From the NCBI GenBank assembly GCA_017392945.1, contig JAFOSK010000126.1, forward strand, positions 1 to 32,580: a stretch of 32,580 nt of DNA, in the 5' to 3' direction. Below the pieces are notes generated by a model. It did not search any database and was not told the origin of the DNA. It was given only the letters and a program-made list of their open reading frames with translations. The stretch's first letter is position 1, and each line of letters starts with the position of its first letter. Shown here piece by piece: positions 21,180 to 28,283 of the stretch. This DNA is from Treponema sp. GTDB lineage: Bacteria > Spirochaetota > Spirochaetia > Treponematales > Treponemataceae. The position numbers and the translations under genes are program-made.

Positions 21180-22364
21180 TTAATTTTTTCTGAACATAGA
21201 CATTGGAAATGCAATTCTTACCCCCGTACAAAATTCCAGTCCAGCCGATGCAGACTTTAACGCTGAAAGTGCTGAATTAGACGGATTATTATAAACAGAA
21301 TAGCATATATCCTGAACAAGCTGAACCTTAAGATCACCTTTTGTAAACGAAGGAGCCGCAAAAGTCACTCCTATTACACCCGGAAAAACAGAAGCTTTTA
21401 TGCTGTCTGCCGAACCTGGAGTAGTGCAGTCTCCGAAAGAAAAAAGCGGACCTGCATAAGCCCTGAAATATTCTCCTGCATAAAGTGAAAAAATCACAGG
21501 CATCTGAAATGCGCCTACACCGTAGTTCCAGCGAAGTAAAAGTCCCAGTCCTGGCGAAAGAATTCTTCCTCGGTATATGATATCTGCCTCAGACGAAAGG
21601 CCGCGAAAATTTACCATGAATTTTTTTTCTGTAAACAGCGACCAGTCAGTGGTAGCGTATCCCGCAAAAGCAATATGGTCCGCAAAAGAACCGTCTCCAT
21701 TATAAGTCATAAAAGAATCCTGTCCTGTACGGGCTGTTCCGGCATTTGAGCCAGAAGCATTTTCTTTTTTCTTTGCAGAAGCCGTCTTTTCACCAGACTT
21801 TTTCTTTTCATTGTTATTTGATTTTTTTGCATTTACAGAACTGGAACCATGCTCTTCCAAACCAGCAGAAGGCAGAAACTTACCGCAAGCCGCATACTTT
21901 CCGCGCCAATAGCCTTCTTTAATAGAAGACACAATAACACCTGTATTAGGCCCGTCGCTCAAAGCAGAAATAAACTGATTGTTGCCTATATATAAGCCCA
22001 CATGCGAAATTGAACCGTCCCCTGTAGTGCGGAAAAACACAAGGTCACCAGGTTCTTTCTGATCATCAGGAACAATACGCACATGACTGTACATAGCCTT
22101 TACAGTCCTAGGCAACTGCCTGGCAATCGAATCATGGGCAACAGTATAAATCAATCCCGAACAGTCAAAAGCATCAGGACCAACAGCTCCTCTTACATAA
22201 GGAGCACCAACGTGCTTCTTTGCTTCCGAAATAAGCTTTTCCCTGTAAACCCTCGATTCTGCTTCTGAGATACTTTGCGCAATGCATCTGCCAGGCACAA
22301 GCATAAAAAAACTCAATGCAAATATTGTTAAATATAAACGTCGTCGAATCTTTAAAATATCCAT
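21180..22364 (-). CDS. NlpC/P60 cell-wall peptidase with barrel-like C-terminal domain
   Basis: A 394-residue exported protein. Signal peptide: about 1-29. Residues 38-165 are an NlpC/P60 domain that would cut peptidoglycan stem peptides: nucleophile Cys68 in FDCSGLIY, His121 in ISHVGLYIG, and a third polar position occupied by Ser133 (FISALS), where His or Asn is usual. Residues 170-215 are a Lys/Asn/Ser-rich low-complexity linker. Residues 220-394 show alternating strands (FMVNFRGLSSEADIIYRG, YFRAYAGPLFSFGD, VFPGVIGVTFA, GLEFCTGVRIAFPM) that look like a small outer-membrane barrel or porin-like domain. The combination is unusual; most NlpC/P60 proteins carry SH3 or LysM partners. It is the first gene of the minus-strand envelope cluster. 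Confidence 0.85.
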   Translation of the reverse strand: MDILKIRRRLYLTIFALSFFMLVPGRCIAQSISEAESRVYREKLISEAKKHVGAPYVRGAVGPDAFDCSGLIYTVAHDSIARQLPRTVKAMYSHVRIVPDDQKEPGDLVFFRTTGDGSISHVGLYIGNNQFISALSDGPNTGVIVSSIKEGYWRGKYAACGKFLPSAGLEEHGSSSVNAKKSNNNEKKKSGEKTASAKKKENASGSNAGTARTGQDSFMTYNGDGSFADHIAFAGYATTDWSLFTEKKFMVNFRGLSSEADIIYRGRILSPGLGLLLRWNYGVGAFQMPVIFSLYAGEYFRAYAGPLFSFGDCTTPGSADSIKASVFPGVIGVTFAAPSFTKGDLKVQLVQDICYSVYNNPSNSALSALKSASAGLEFCTGVRIAFPMSMFRKN

Positions 22365-22416
22365 ATTTTCATTAACGGAATTTTCAAATGATTCGATTAA
22401 TAATTATTTTTTTTGA

Positions 22417-22468
22417 ATTTTGAGTTTTAACCCCGTTACAAAAGCAACCCATAGTTAAAACTCAAAAT
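22417..22468. repeat. Perfect 15-bp inverted repeat
   Basis: ATTTTGAGTTTTAAC (22417-22431) pairs with GTTAAAACTCAAAAT (22454-22468) around a 22-nt loop. It lies between the LolA-like gene's stop and the NlpC/P60 start. On the minus strand the stem is followed by A, not T, so it is not a classical terminator. It could be an operator, or an RNA element in the NlpC/P60 leader. Confidence 0.7.
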
Positions 22469-22473
22469 CACAA

Positions 22474-23289
22474 TTATTTTGCTTTACCTGAAGCAAGCCA
22501 TGTCTGATTAAAGTATGAATCAGAAATCTTTTCATCAAACTTAAAATCCTTTACAGTAACGCGGCTCTTGCGCTTTGTATTAAGGTTTGTAACAAGAGTA
22601 GAGCGGCGGAGCGGGTATTCAATGCCGGTAACGCCTTTTACCATTTCAAGCTTTTCTACTTCGTTTATCTTAATCATCTTGTCCGGATTACGCTTGTCGT
22701 AGAATTCCGTGCGTACAGGAATATAAGTCTTTTTATCGAACCAGGAAATGCGGTAACCGTATTCAACTTCGTTCAGTTTGATAGGTGTAGACTTAATTTT
22801 CCAGCAATTATAGAGAACCCCGCCAACTTCAATATTTTCAGAAGGCGAAATTATTTCATTTTTATCTTCGTCAATTTTGCGCAAAGTCATGTCATTGTAA
22901 GTAAGCTCTGAACCTACAAAAGACTTGTAACGGTCAGCAGCCGCAATACGCCTGATTGTGCGCAGTTCCGGCAGATAAACCCATCGGTCATCAGCGCGAC
23001 CAAGTTTTTCTGCCTGCAGGATTCTGGTTCCCTTTGCAGAAGCCGGCTGAATAAAATCAAATACAGTATTCTTAAGACCGTTGTCACCTCCGCCATACTG
23101 CTTGATTAACATGTGTTCAACACTACCGTTAGCCTCAATGTTGTCGATTAAAATTGTTGAATAGTTGTAATCCGGTACCCTGTCCAGATCTGTAAAAATT
23201 GTAATAATCTCCTCTGCTGTCTGAGCAAAACAAAATCCGCTCATTAAACAAGCAATTGAAAAAACAATTTTTTTTAACTCTTTCATCAA
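22474..23289 (-). CDS. LolA-like outer-membrane lipoprotein-sorting protein
   Basis: A 271-residue periplasmic protein with a signal peptide (about 1-22, SGFCFAQ) and a LolA/LolB-like half-barrel. The family signature is clear: FDFIQPASAKGTRILQAE, then DRWVYLPELRTIRRIAA and KSFVGSELTYNDM, ending in KDFKFDEKISDSYFN. Members of this group usually sit next to MMPL/RND-type membrane proteins and are thought to carry lipids or lipoproteins across the periplasm. Here it stands alone; the RND pump in the window is 5 kb away in another operon. The start follows GAGGAG; the second Met codon (23286) is equally possible. Confidence 0.85.
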   Translation of the reverse strand: MMKELKKIVFSIACLMSGFCFAQTAEEIITIFTDLDRVPDYNYSTILIDNIEANGSVEHMLIKQYGGGDNGLKNTVFDFIQPASAKGTRILQAEKLGRADDRWVYLPELRTIRRIAAADRYKSFVGSELTYNDMTLRKIDEDKNEIISPSENIEVGGVLYNCWKIKSTPIKLNEVEYGYRISWFDKKTYIPVRTEFYDKRNPDKMIKINEVEKLEMVKGVTGIEYPLRRSTLVTNLNTKRKSRVTVKDFKFDEKISDSYFNQTWLASGKAK

Positions 23290-23545
23290 AATCTCCTCTT
23301 CTTTTGACTATTTTTAAAAGTCTATCATAGATTTAAAATAAAACTAGAAAATTTTAAAATTTTCTTAACATTTTTTTCAGCGCAGTTTCTTCCGTAACAG
23401 GCTGCTCCGGGCTACCCTCACGGTCGGTACCTCTCTTCGTTCGGCACGCGCTACGCGCCCCTATGCATCCTGGCGCAGCCATTTCCCCGACTTTTTATCC
23501 ACGCTCAATTGAGCAAGTACCTGCGATGCGGTAAAATATACTGTT
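23290..23545. promoter_or_regulatory. Divergent region, LolA-like gene and XPB helicase
   Basis: Near the LolA-like gene lies an 18-nt perfect palindrome, GAAAATTTTAAAATTTTC (23347-23364). From about 23382 to 23490 the sequence is GC-rich and repeat-like, without a gene. Before the helicase, TTGAGC (23509-23514), 17 nt and TAAAAT (23532-23537) form a promoter whose -35 lies in the 12-nt palindrome GCTCAATTGAGC (23503-23514). Transcription would begin at or within a few bases of the ATG at 23546, which has no ribosome-binding site. Confidence 0.5.
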
Positions 23546-25375
23546 ATGCAATTTGATAATCCTTTGATTGTTCAGGGTGACAGAACCCTTCTTCTTGACG
23601 TACACGCACCTCTGGCAAATGAATGCCGCAACGACCTGATTCCCTTTGCAGAGCTGGAACGCTCACCGGAGCACCTGCATACATACAGGCTTACTCCGCT
23701 TTCCCTATGGAATGCTACTAGCGCAGGCCTTACACCTGATGATGCCGTTGCCGTGCTTCACAAATATGCACGCTATGACGTTCCTCAGAACATCGAAATG
23801 TGGATCAGGGAAACCGCAGGACGCTTTGGAAAGCTGCGCCTTGTTCCGGGTCCAAAGATTGCCGTGCCGCTTAAAACAAAGGATGTGCTTGAATCTGAAG
23901 CACCGGCAGAACCAGTTAAAACTGTAGAAGAACAGCTTCTGTATTTAGTAACTGACTACCGAAACGTATACCTTGAAATAAAAGCAAATCCGCAGGCAAA
24001 AAAGCTTCTGGAGCCGTGCGAATATGACGGAACCGGCATAGAAAATCCAGCAGAACTTACAGAAAACGAAAAGATATACTGCTTCTCACTTAAGCTTACC
24101 GACCGCGGAACCATAAAGCAGGTGCTGTTAAATTCGCTGTGGCCTATAAAGGACGAAGTTCAGCTGGAAGACGGCGAGCCGCTCGATTTTTCACTAAGGG
24201 AAACTACAGCCGGCGGAAAGAACTTTGAAATCCGCGAATACCAGAAAAACGCTGCACAAGCGCTCATAGGCAACAAGGGGCCGGGAACAGGCTTCGGCAC
24301 AATCGTGCTTCCCTGCGGAGCCGGAAAGACAATCGTAGGTATGACCGTAATGGACATGCTTAAGACAAGTACGCTGATTATTACTACAAACATCTCTGCC
24401 GTGCACCAGTGGATTCAGGAGCTAAAGGACAAATCCAACCTTACAGATGAACAGATTGCCGAATACTCAGGCGAAAACAAATCTCTTGCTCCGGTAACGG
24501 TTGCAACTTATCAGATTCTTACCTGGCGCCCGGAAAAGGACGGCCCGTACCCGCACTTTTCTATCTTCACCCAGCGTAAATGGGGGCTGATTATTTATGA
24601 CGAAGTCCATATGCTGCCGGCACCTGTATTCCGCGTCGTTGCCGAGCTTCAGGCTGTACGCCGCGTAGGGCTTACAGCCACACTTGTGCGCGAAGACGGT
24701 TGTGAAGGTTATGTATTCAGTCTGGTAGGACCTAAGCGCTACGACGTACCGTGGAAGGAACTTGAGCGCGACCACTGGATTGCAACCGCAGAATGCGTAG
24801 AAGTGCGCCTTGACCTGCCGGAAAGCATGGAAGTTGAATACGCTGTTGCCCCGGCACGCGAAAAGCACAAGATGGCAAGCATCAACGCAAAGAAAAATGA
24901 AGTCGTTTCTGAACTCATTAAAAAATATCCGGAAGACAAAATCCTTGTCATAGGCCAGTATCTTGACCAGCTGAACGACATTGCAAAGGAACTGAGCGCA
25001 CCGATTATTACAGGCAAAACCCCAAACAGTGAACGCGACCAGATTTACAAAGATTTTCGTGAAGGAAAAATCCATGTACTGGTTGTTTCAAAAGTTGCAA
25101 ACTTTGCAATCGATCTACCGGATGCTTCCATAGCAATTCAGGTAAGCGGAACATTCGGAAGCCGTCAGGAAGAAGCGCAGCGACTAGGACGAATCCTGCG
25201 CCCAAAGGAACGCACAAGCCGCTTCTTTACACTGATTACGCGCAACACCGTAGAGGAAGACTTCGGCTCCAACCGCCAAAAATTCCTTGCAGAGCAGGGC
25301 TATTCATACAGAATCATAAGATATACCGACAGCAGCAACCTTAGCGAGCTTGACCAGCAGTCGTATCTGGAATGA
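23546..25375 (+). CDS. XPB/Rad25-type DNA repair helicase
   Basis: A 609-residue SF2 ATP-dependent helicase/translocase of the XPB (ERCC3) group, acting on DNA in repair. Residues 1-110 form the N-terminal damage-recognition-like/Helicase_C_3 domain (HTYRLTPLSLWNATSAGL, then YDVPQNIEMWI). The Walker A motif LPCGAGKT lies at 255-262 (Lys261), DEVH at 352-355, and LTATLVRED at 376-384. The last carries both motif III (TAT) and the XPB RED motif (382-384). Motif VI is QRLGRILRP near 545-553. It is complete. Helicases of this type occur in treponemes, actinobacteria and archaea. It is followed by a second gene with a related non-helicase domain. No ribosome-binding site; the promoter sits directly at the start. 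Confidence 0.95.
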   Translation: MQFDNPLIVQGDRTLLLDVHAPLANECRNDLIPFAELERSPEHLHTYRLTPLSLWNATSAGLTPDDAVAVLHKYARYDVPQNIEMWIRETAGRFGKLRLVPGPKIAVPLKTKDVLESEAPAEPVKTVEEQLLYLVTDYRNVYLEIKANPQAKKLLEPCEYDGTGIENPAELTENEKIYCFSLKLTDRGTIKQVLLNSLWPIKDEVQLEDGEPLDFSLRETTAGGKNFEIREYQKNAAQALIGNKGPGTGFGTIVLPCGAGKTIVGMTVMDMLKTSTLIITTNISAVHQWIQELKDKSNLTDEQIAEYSGENKSLAPVTVATYQILTWRPEKDGPYPHFSIFTQRKWGLIIYDEVHMLPAPVFRVVAELQAVRRVGLTATLVREDGCEGYVFSLVGPKRYDVPWKELERDHWIATAECVEVRLDLPESMEVEYAVAPAREKHKMASINAKKNEVVSELIKKYPEDKILVIGQYLDQLNDIAKELSAPIITGKTPNSERDQIYKDFREGKIHVLVVSKVANFAIDLPDASIAIQVSGTFGSRQEEAQRLGRILRPKERTSRFFTLITRNTVEEDFGSNRQKFLAEQGYSYRIIRYTDSSNLSELDQQSYLE

Positions 25376-25434
25376 ATAAATTAAGGCAGGGCAAATGCTT
25401 ATAATGTTTGATATATAAAATTTGCAAAACTATG

Positions 25435-25586
25435 AAAAAATAGCGCGAAGGAGGAAAACATCTTTCAAAAACACTCTGTTGTGCTTGCCGCTGTAGCGGC
25501 AAACTGTATGGTTTCAAGGCACAACAGCGTGTAGTGCGCTAGCGCACGGTTTTGAAAGATGTTTTTCGACTGGGAGCTATTTTTTT
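25435..25586. ncRNA. Long branched inverted-repeat structure (candidate RNA or mobile element)
   Basis: The gap between the helicase and its partner folds into nested helices. The outer stem is AAAAAATAGC (25435-25444) with GCTATTTTTT (25576-25585). Next comes a perfect 16-bp stem AAAACATCTTTCAAAA (25455-25470) with its complement at 25550-25565. Inside are three more: CTGTTGTGC (25476-25484) with GCACAACAG (25519-25527), extended by ACAC/GTGT across one mismatch; within it TTGCCGC-tgta-GCGGCAA (25485-25502); and GTGCG-CTAG-CGCAC (25534-25547). The 5' internal loop carries AAGGAGG (25448-25454), a perfect ribosome-binding sequence with no start codon after it. The outer stem ends in a T-run as in a terminator. 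The strand is not decided; no similar family was recognised. Confidence 0.6.
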
Positions 25587-25655
25587 AACAGATGACATTT
25601 TTACTGTGTTTCAAACATTATAATGCATTTATCCTGATTAAAAGAGGATGACTAA

Positions 25656-27785
25656 TTGCAGCAGACAGAAAACGATCAGAAAATCAAAAGAATAATCCGC
25701 TGGCGTGAAACCATGGCGACCCTTAATGACGAGCGTTTCTTTGAAATCATGCGGGTCTACATTGGCGAAATTCACACTCCTTACAACAAGGACAAGCTCA
25801 TAGAACAGCTCAGCTCCATACTGCGCAGGGAACAGAACCGCGAACGCATTCTTTCCTACCTGAACGACTTTGACATTGAAATGCTGACCGTCATTCATTC
25901 TGTAGAAAAGGTCACAAAAGAAAAGCTTACAGAATTTTTCTCAAACGAATATCCGCTCAGCGAGATTTATTCCGAACTGCTGAACCTTGCAGAACGTCTT
26001 CTTGTCTACACCTACAAGGACGAAACAGAAACCGCATACATAGAGCTGAATCCGCTTTTGGAAGACCTGATTACCCCTTACCTTGATATTGAAAAACTAC
26101 TTCCAGAACCTGTTTACTCAGAACGTAATTTTAACATTCAGGAACCGCTTTCTACCAGCGTGATTGCAGGCTTTATCTCTTACATTTACGAAAACCCGGA
26201 AATGAGCAAGAACAATACGGATCTTAAGAAAAAGGATCTGGAACGTCTCTCTGAAATTTTTCCAGACACAGCAGCATACCTTCCTCTTCTTCTGAAAGGA
26301 CTTATCAATCTTAAGCTTGTAAAACAAACAGAGAAGGCTCTTTGCGTAGACGAAAGCCGACTTGAAATATTTGCAGAAAATTCAGAACTTGAGCAGTACG
26401 CTTTCCTAAGCGTTGCAGCAGCTGCCCGCCTTGGCCGCGAAGGACTTCGAACCCAGACTCAGCTTCTTCTGGACGTTGCCGCATCCCTGCCGGAACAGGG
26501 GTTAAGCCGCTCCTCAATCCTGCGCATGGCTTTCCTTATCAGCAGCAGAAAAGCGGATGCAGAAGCGGCTCCTGTTCAGGGCAGGTTTTCGCGCATTCTG
26601 GAAGCACACATGAACCGCAGTGCTCCGTCTGAATATTCCGGGCAGCTCGTTGATCAGATAATCGACAACGCAGCCGCATTCGGTATATTCGTGCAGAGCG
26701 GAAAAACAGAAACCGGGGAACCAGTCTTTGTGCCAGGCCAGCCGATTACCAAAAAAGATGCTCCGCTTTCTGATGAGCTGAAAACCACCGCGCTTAACGT
26801 AAACGCCGGCACAAGCATTGCAATAATGCCGGGTCTTCCGCTCAGCAATCTGCTTCCGCTCATACAGTTTATGAACATAAAAAGCTGCAACATTGTCTCT
26901 GAGTACGAAATTACACGAAAATCCATAAGCCGCGCATTTGACCGCGGATCATTTAAGGATCAAATTCTTGGGCGCATTTCCAGCTACACGCCGTACAAAA
27001 TCCCACAAAGCCTGGAAATGATAATAGATGAATGGCAGAACTCATATTCGTCCGCCGCAATCTACAAGGGCTATGTCCTAAAAGTTGATAAAAAGACTGA
27101 ACGCGTAATCGAAAATAATCCGCGCATAGCACCCTTCATAAACATGAAGCTGGCACCAGGAATTTTCCTGCTGAACATCCCGTTGGAACAGGACGCAGAC
27201 GAATTCATAAAGTCTTCTGGACTTGATTTTATGGGAAGGGTAAAAACTGCCGTTCAGGAAAAAGAGAACATAAACTACCCGATTTTAGGCAAAGGCAAAA
27301 AACTTTTTTCAAAGAAGACAGAAGAAAACGCTGCTTTCAAAAAACTAAAGGAATTCAGGCAAAAGGAAGAAGGATTTAAGAATTCACTTTTAAAAAAACT
27401 GGAAGGTCTTGAGCTTACAAAACAGCAGCTGGAAGGTCTTACAAACCGCATAAACCGCAGAGTAATCCTTACAGAAGAACAGCTGAATCCTGAAACCGTA
27501 CGGGTAGAAATCCTTGAAGCAGACGGCATAAATTTTACAGGAAAAATCCGTCTTCTTGAAAGCGCGATTCAGAACGGCGATTCCATTGAATTTTCCATCC
27601 CGAACGAAAAAGATCCTGCTAAAATCGAGACGATTCTTGGACTTCCTCTTATGCTCGCAAAACAGACGGGTGATTCCCTTGTAAAGCTGGCTATTAACAA
27701 CGGTGACGACAGCTGCGAAATAAGATTCTATTCCGTAAGCCGCGCCACCCACATTAAAATAATCAGAACTTCGCTGTTTAAGTAA
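25656..27785 (+). CDS. XPB-partner protein with Helicase_C_3-like domain
   Basis: A 709-residue protein without helicase motifs. The N-terminus (about 20-260) is helical and winged-helix-like (RERILSYLNDFDIEMLTVIH, KLTEFFSNEYPLSEIYSEL). Residues 370-520 resemble the XPB N-terminal/Helicase_C_3 domain: EYEITRKSISRAFDRGSFKD, a Pro-containing helix (YKIPQSLEMIIDEW) and the following strands. Residues 555-600 form a charged coiled coil, and the last 100 residues a beta-rich domain. In mycobacteria a Helicase_C_3 protein also lies next to XPB, so a partner role in DNA repair is likely. The start is TTG at 25656 behind GAGG; the first ATG (25713) has no ribosome-binding site. It lies 280 nt after the helicase with a structured element between. 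Confidence 0.75.
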   Translation: MQQTENDQKIKRIIRWRETMATLNDERFFEIMRVYIGEIHTPYNKDKLIEQLSSILRREQNRERILSYLNDFDIEMLTVIHSVEKVTKEKLTEFFSNEYPLSEIYSELLNLAERLLVYTYKDETETAYIELNPLLEDLITPYLDIEKLLPEPVYSERNFNIQEPLSTSVIAGFISYIYENPEMSKNNTDLKKKDLERLSEIFPDTAAYLPLLLKGLINLKLVKQTEKALCVDESRLEIFAENSELEQYAFLSVAAAARLGREGLRTQTQLLLDVAASLPEQGLSRSSILRMAFLISSRKADAEAAPVQGRFSRILEAHMNRSAPSEYSGQLVDQIIDNAAAFGIFVQSGKTETGEPVFVPGQPITKKDAPLSDELKTTALNVNAGTSIAIMPGLPLSNLLPLIQFMNIKSCNIVSEYEITRKSISRAFDRGSFKDQILGRISSYTPYKIPQSLEMIIDEWQNSYSSAAIYKGYVLKVDKKTERVIENNPRIAPFINMKLAPGIFLLNIPLEQDADEFIKSSGLDFMGRVKTAVQEKENINYPILGKGKKLFSKKTEENAAFKKLKEFRQKEEGFKNSLLKKLEGLELTKQQLEGLTNRINRRVILTEEQLNPETVRVEILEADGINFTGKIRLLESAIQNGDSIEFSIPNEKDPAKIETILGLPLMLAKQTGDSLVKLAINNGDDSCEIRFYSVSRATHIKIIRTSLFK

Positions 27786-27983
27786 CAAATGCCTCTGCAG
27801 AGCTTTCGCTTTCACCCGGAGCTTTCACTCTCTACCGGTGGTTTCGCTTTCTCCCGGTGGTTGAGCCTGCGGTCCCTGAGCTCTGTCGAAGGGTCGAAAC
27901 CACCAGAATTTCGAAACTTTCGACTCTTACGTTGGAATGTGCTCCTACGTGCCGACAGACTCACCCCCAGGCAATTTCAATCT
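27786..27983. repeat. Intergenic region with a nested REP-like palindrome
   Basis: There is no gene between two convergent genes. GGTGGTT (27856-27862) and AACCACC (27898-27904) form the outer stem. Between them 24 nt (27870-27893) interrupt what would otherwise be exactly the 25-nt repeat at 6109-6133. The interruption contains a second palindrome, CCCTGAGCTC...GAAGGG (27874-27893), built on the same core and present also at 8606-8625 in inverse orientation. Other GGTGGTTTCG/CTTTCACC-type words precede it (27790-27855). Confidence 0.85.
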
Positions 27984-28283
27984 CTACAACTCTTCCACAT
28001 CACTTACAAATGCCGCTGCACCTTCTCCTATGTAAGTGCTGTGCAAGGTATTCATGATGTTACGTATAATATTCACGTACTTATCTTCAATGATAAGAAT
28101 GAACATTACATTAAGCTGCGGCCAGATGGCATCGCCAAGTTTTGGATTTGTATTTCCCTGACCCATGACGTTATCAATCTTTGTGAACTTGCACTTAATA
28201 TCTGCGATACGGCAAGCTTTTTCGTACAGATTCATAAAATCAACTTCAATAGCCTGTGTCATTACTATTTCAATACGTTTCAT
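27984..28283 (-). CDS. PG0541-type, PII-like RND transporter-associated protein
   Basis: A 99-residue protein with the ferredoxin-like beta-alpha-beta pattern of PII relatives: opening strand KRIEIVMTQAIEVDFMNLY, a central strand NVMFILIIED, and a C-terminal helix (NIIRNIMNTL) with a final Gly-rich turn (YIGEGAAAFVSDVEEL). Small proteins of this type (PG0541 family) are found beside AcrB-type pumps in anaerobes. Their role is unproven, but regulation by a bound ligand is plausible from the fold. The ATG overlaps the stop of the pump gene by 4 nt, so the two are translated in a coupled way. It is the last gene of the efflux operon. Confidence 0.8.
   Translation of the reverse strand: MKRIEIVMTQAIEVDFMNLYEKACRIADIKCKFTKIDNVMGQGNTNPKLGDAIWPQLNVMFILIIEDKYVNIIRNIMNTLHSTYIGEGAAAFVSDVEEL

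Noticed and set aside
24467..25075. 202-codon minus-strand frame within the XPB gene
   Set aside because: Antisense shadow of the helicase motifs, Cys/Phe-rich, without a start signal.
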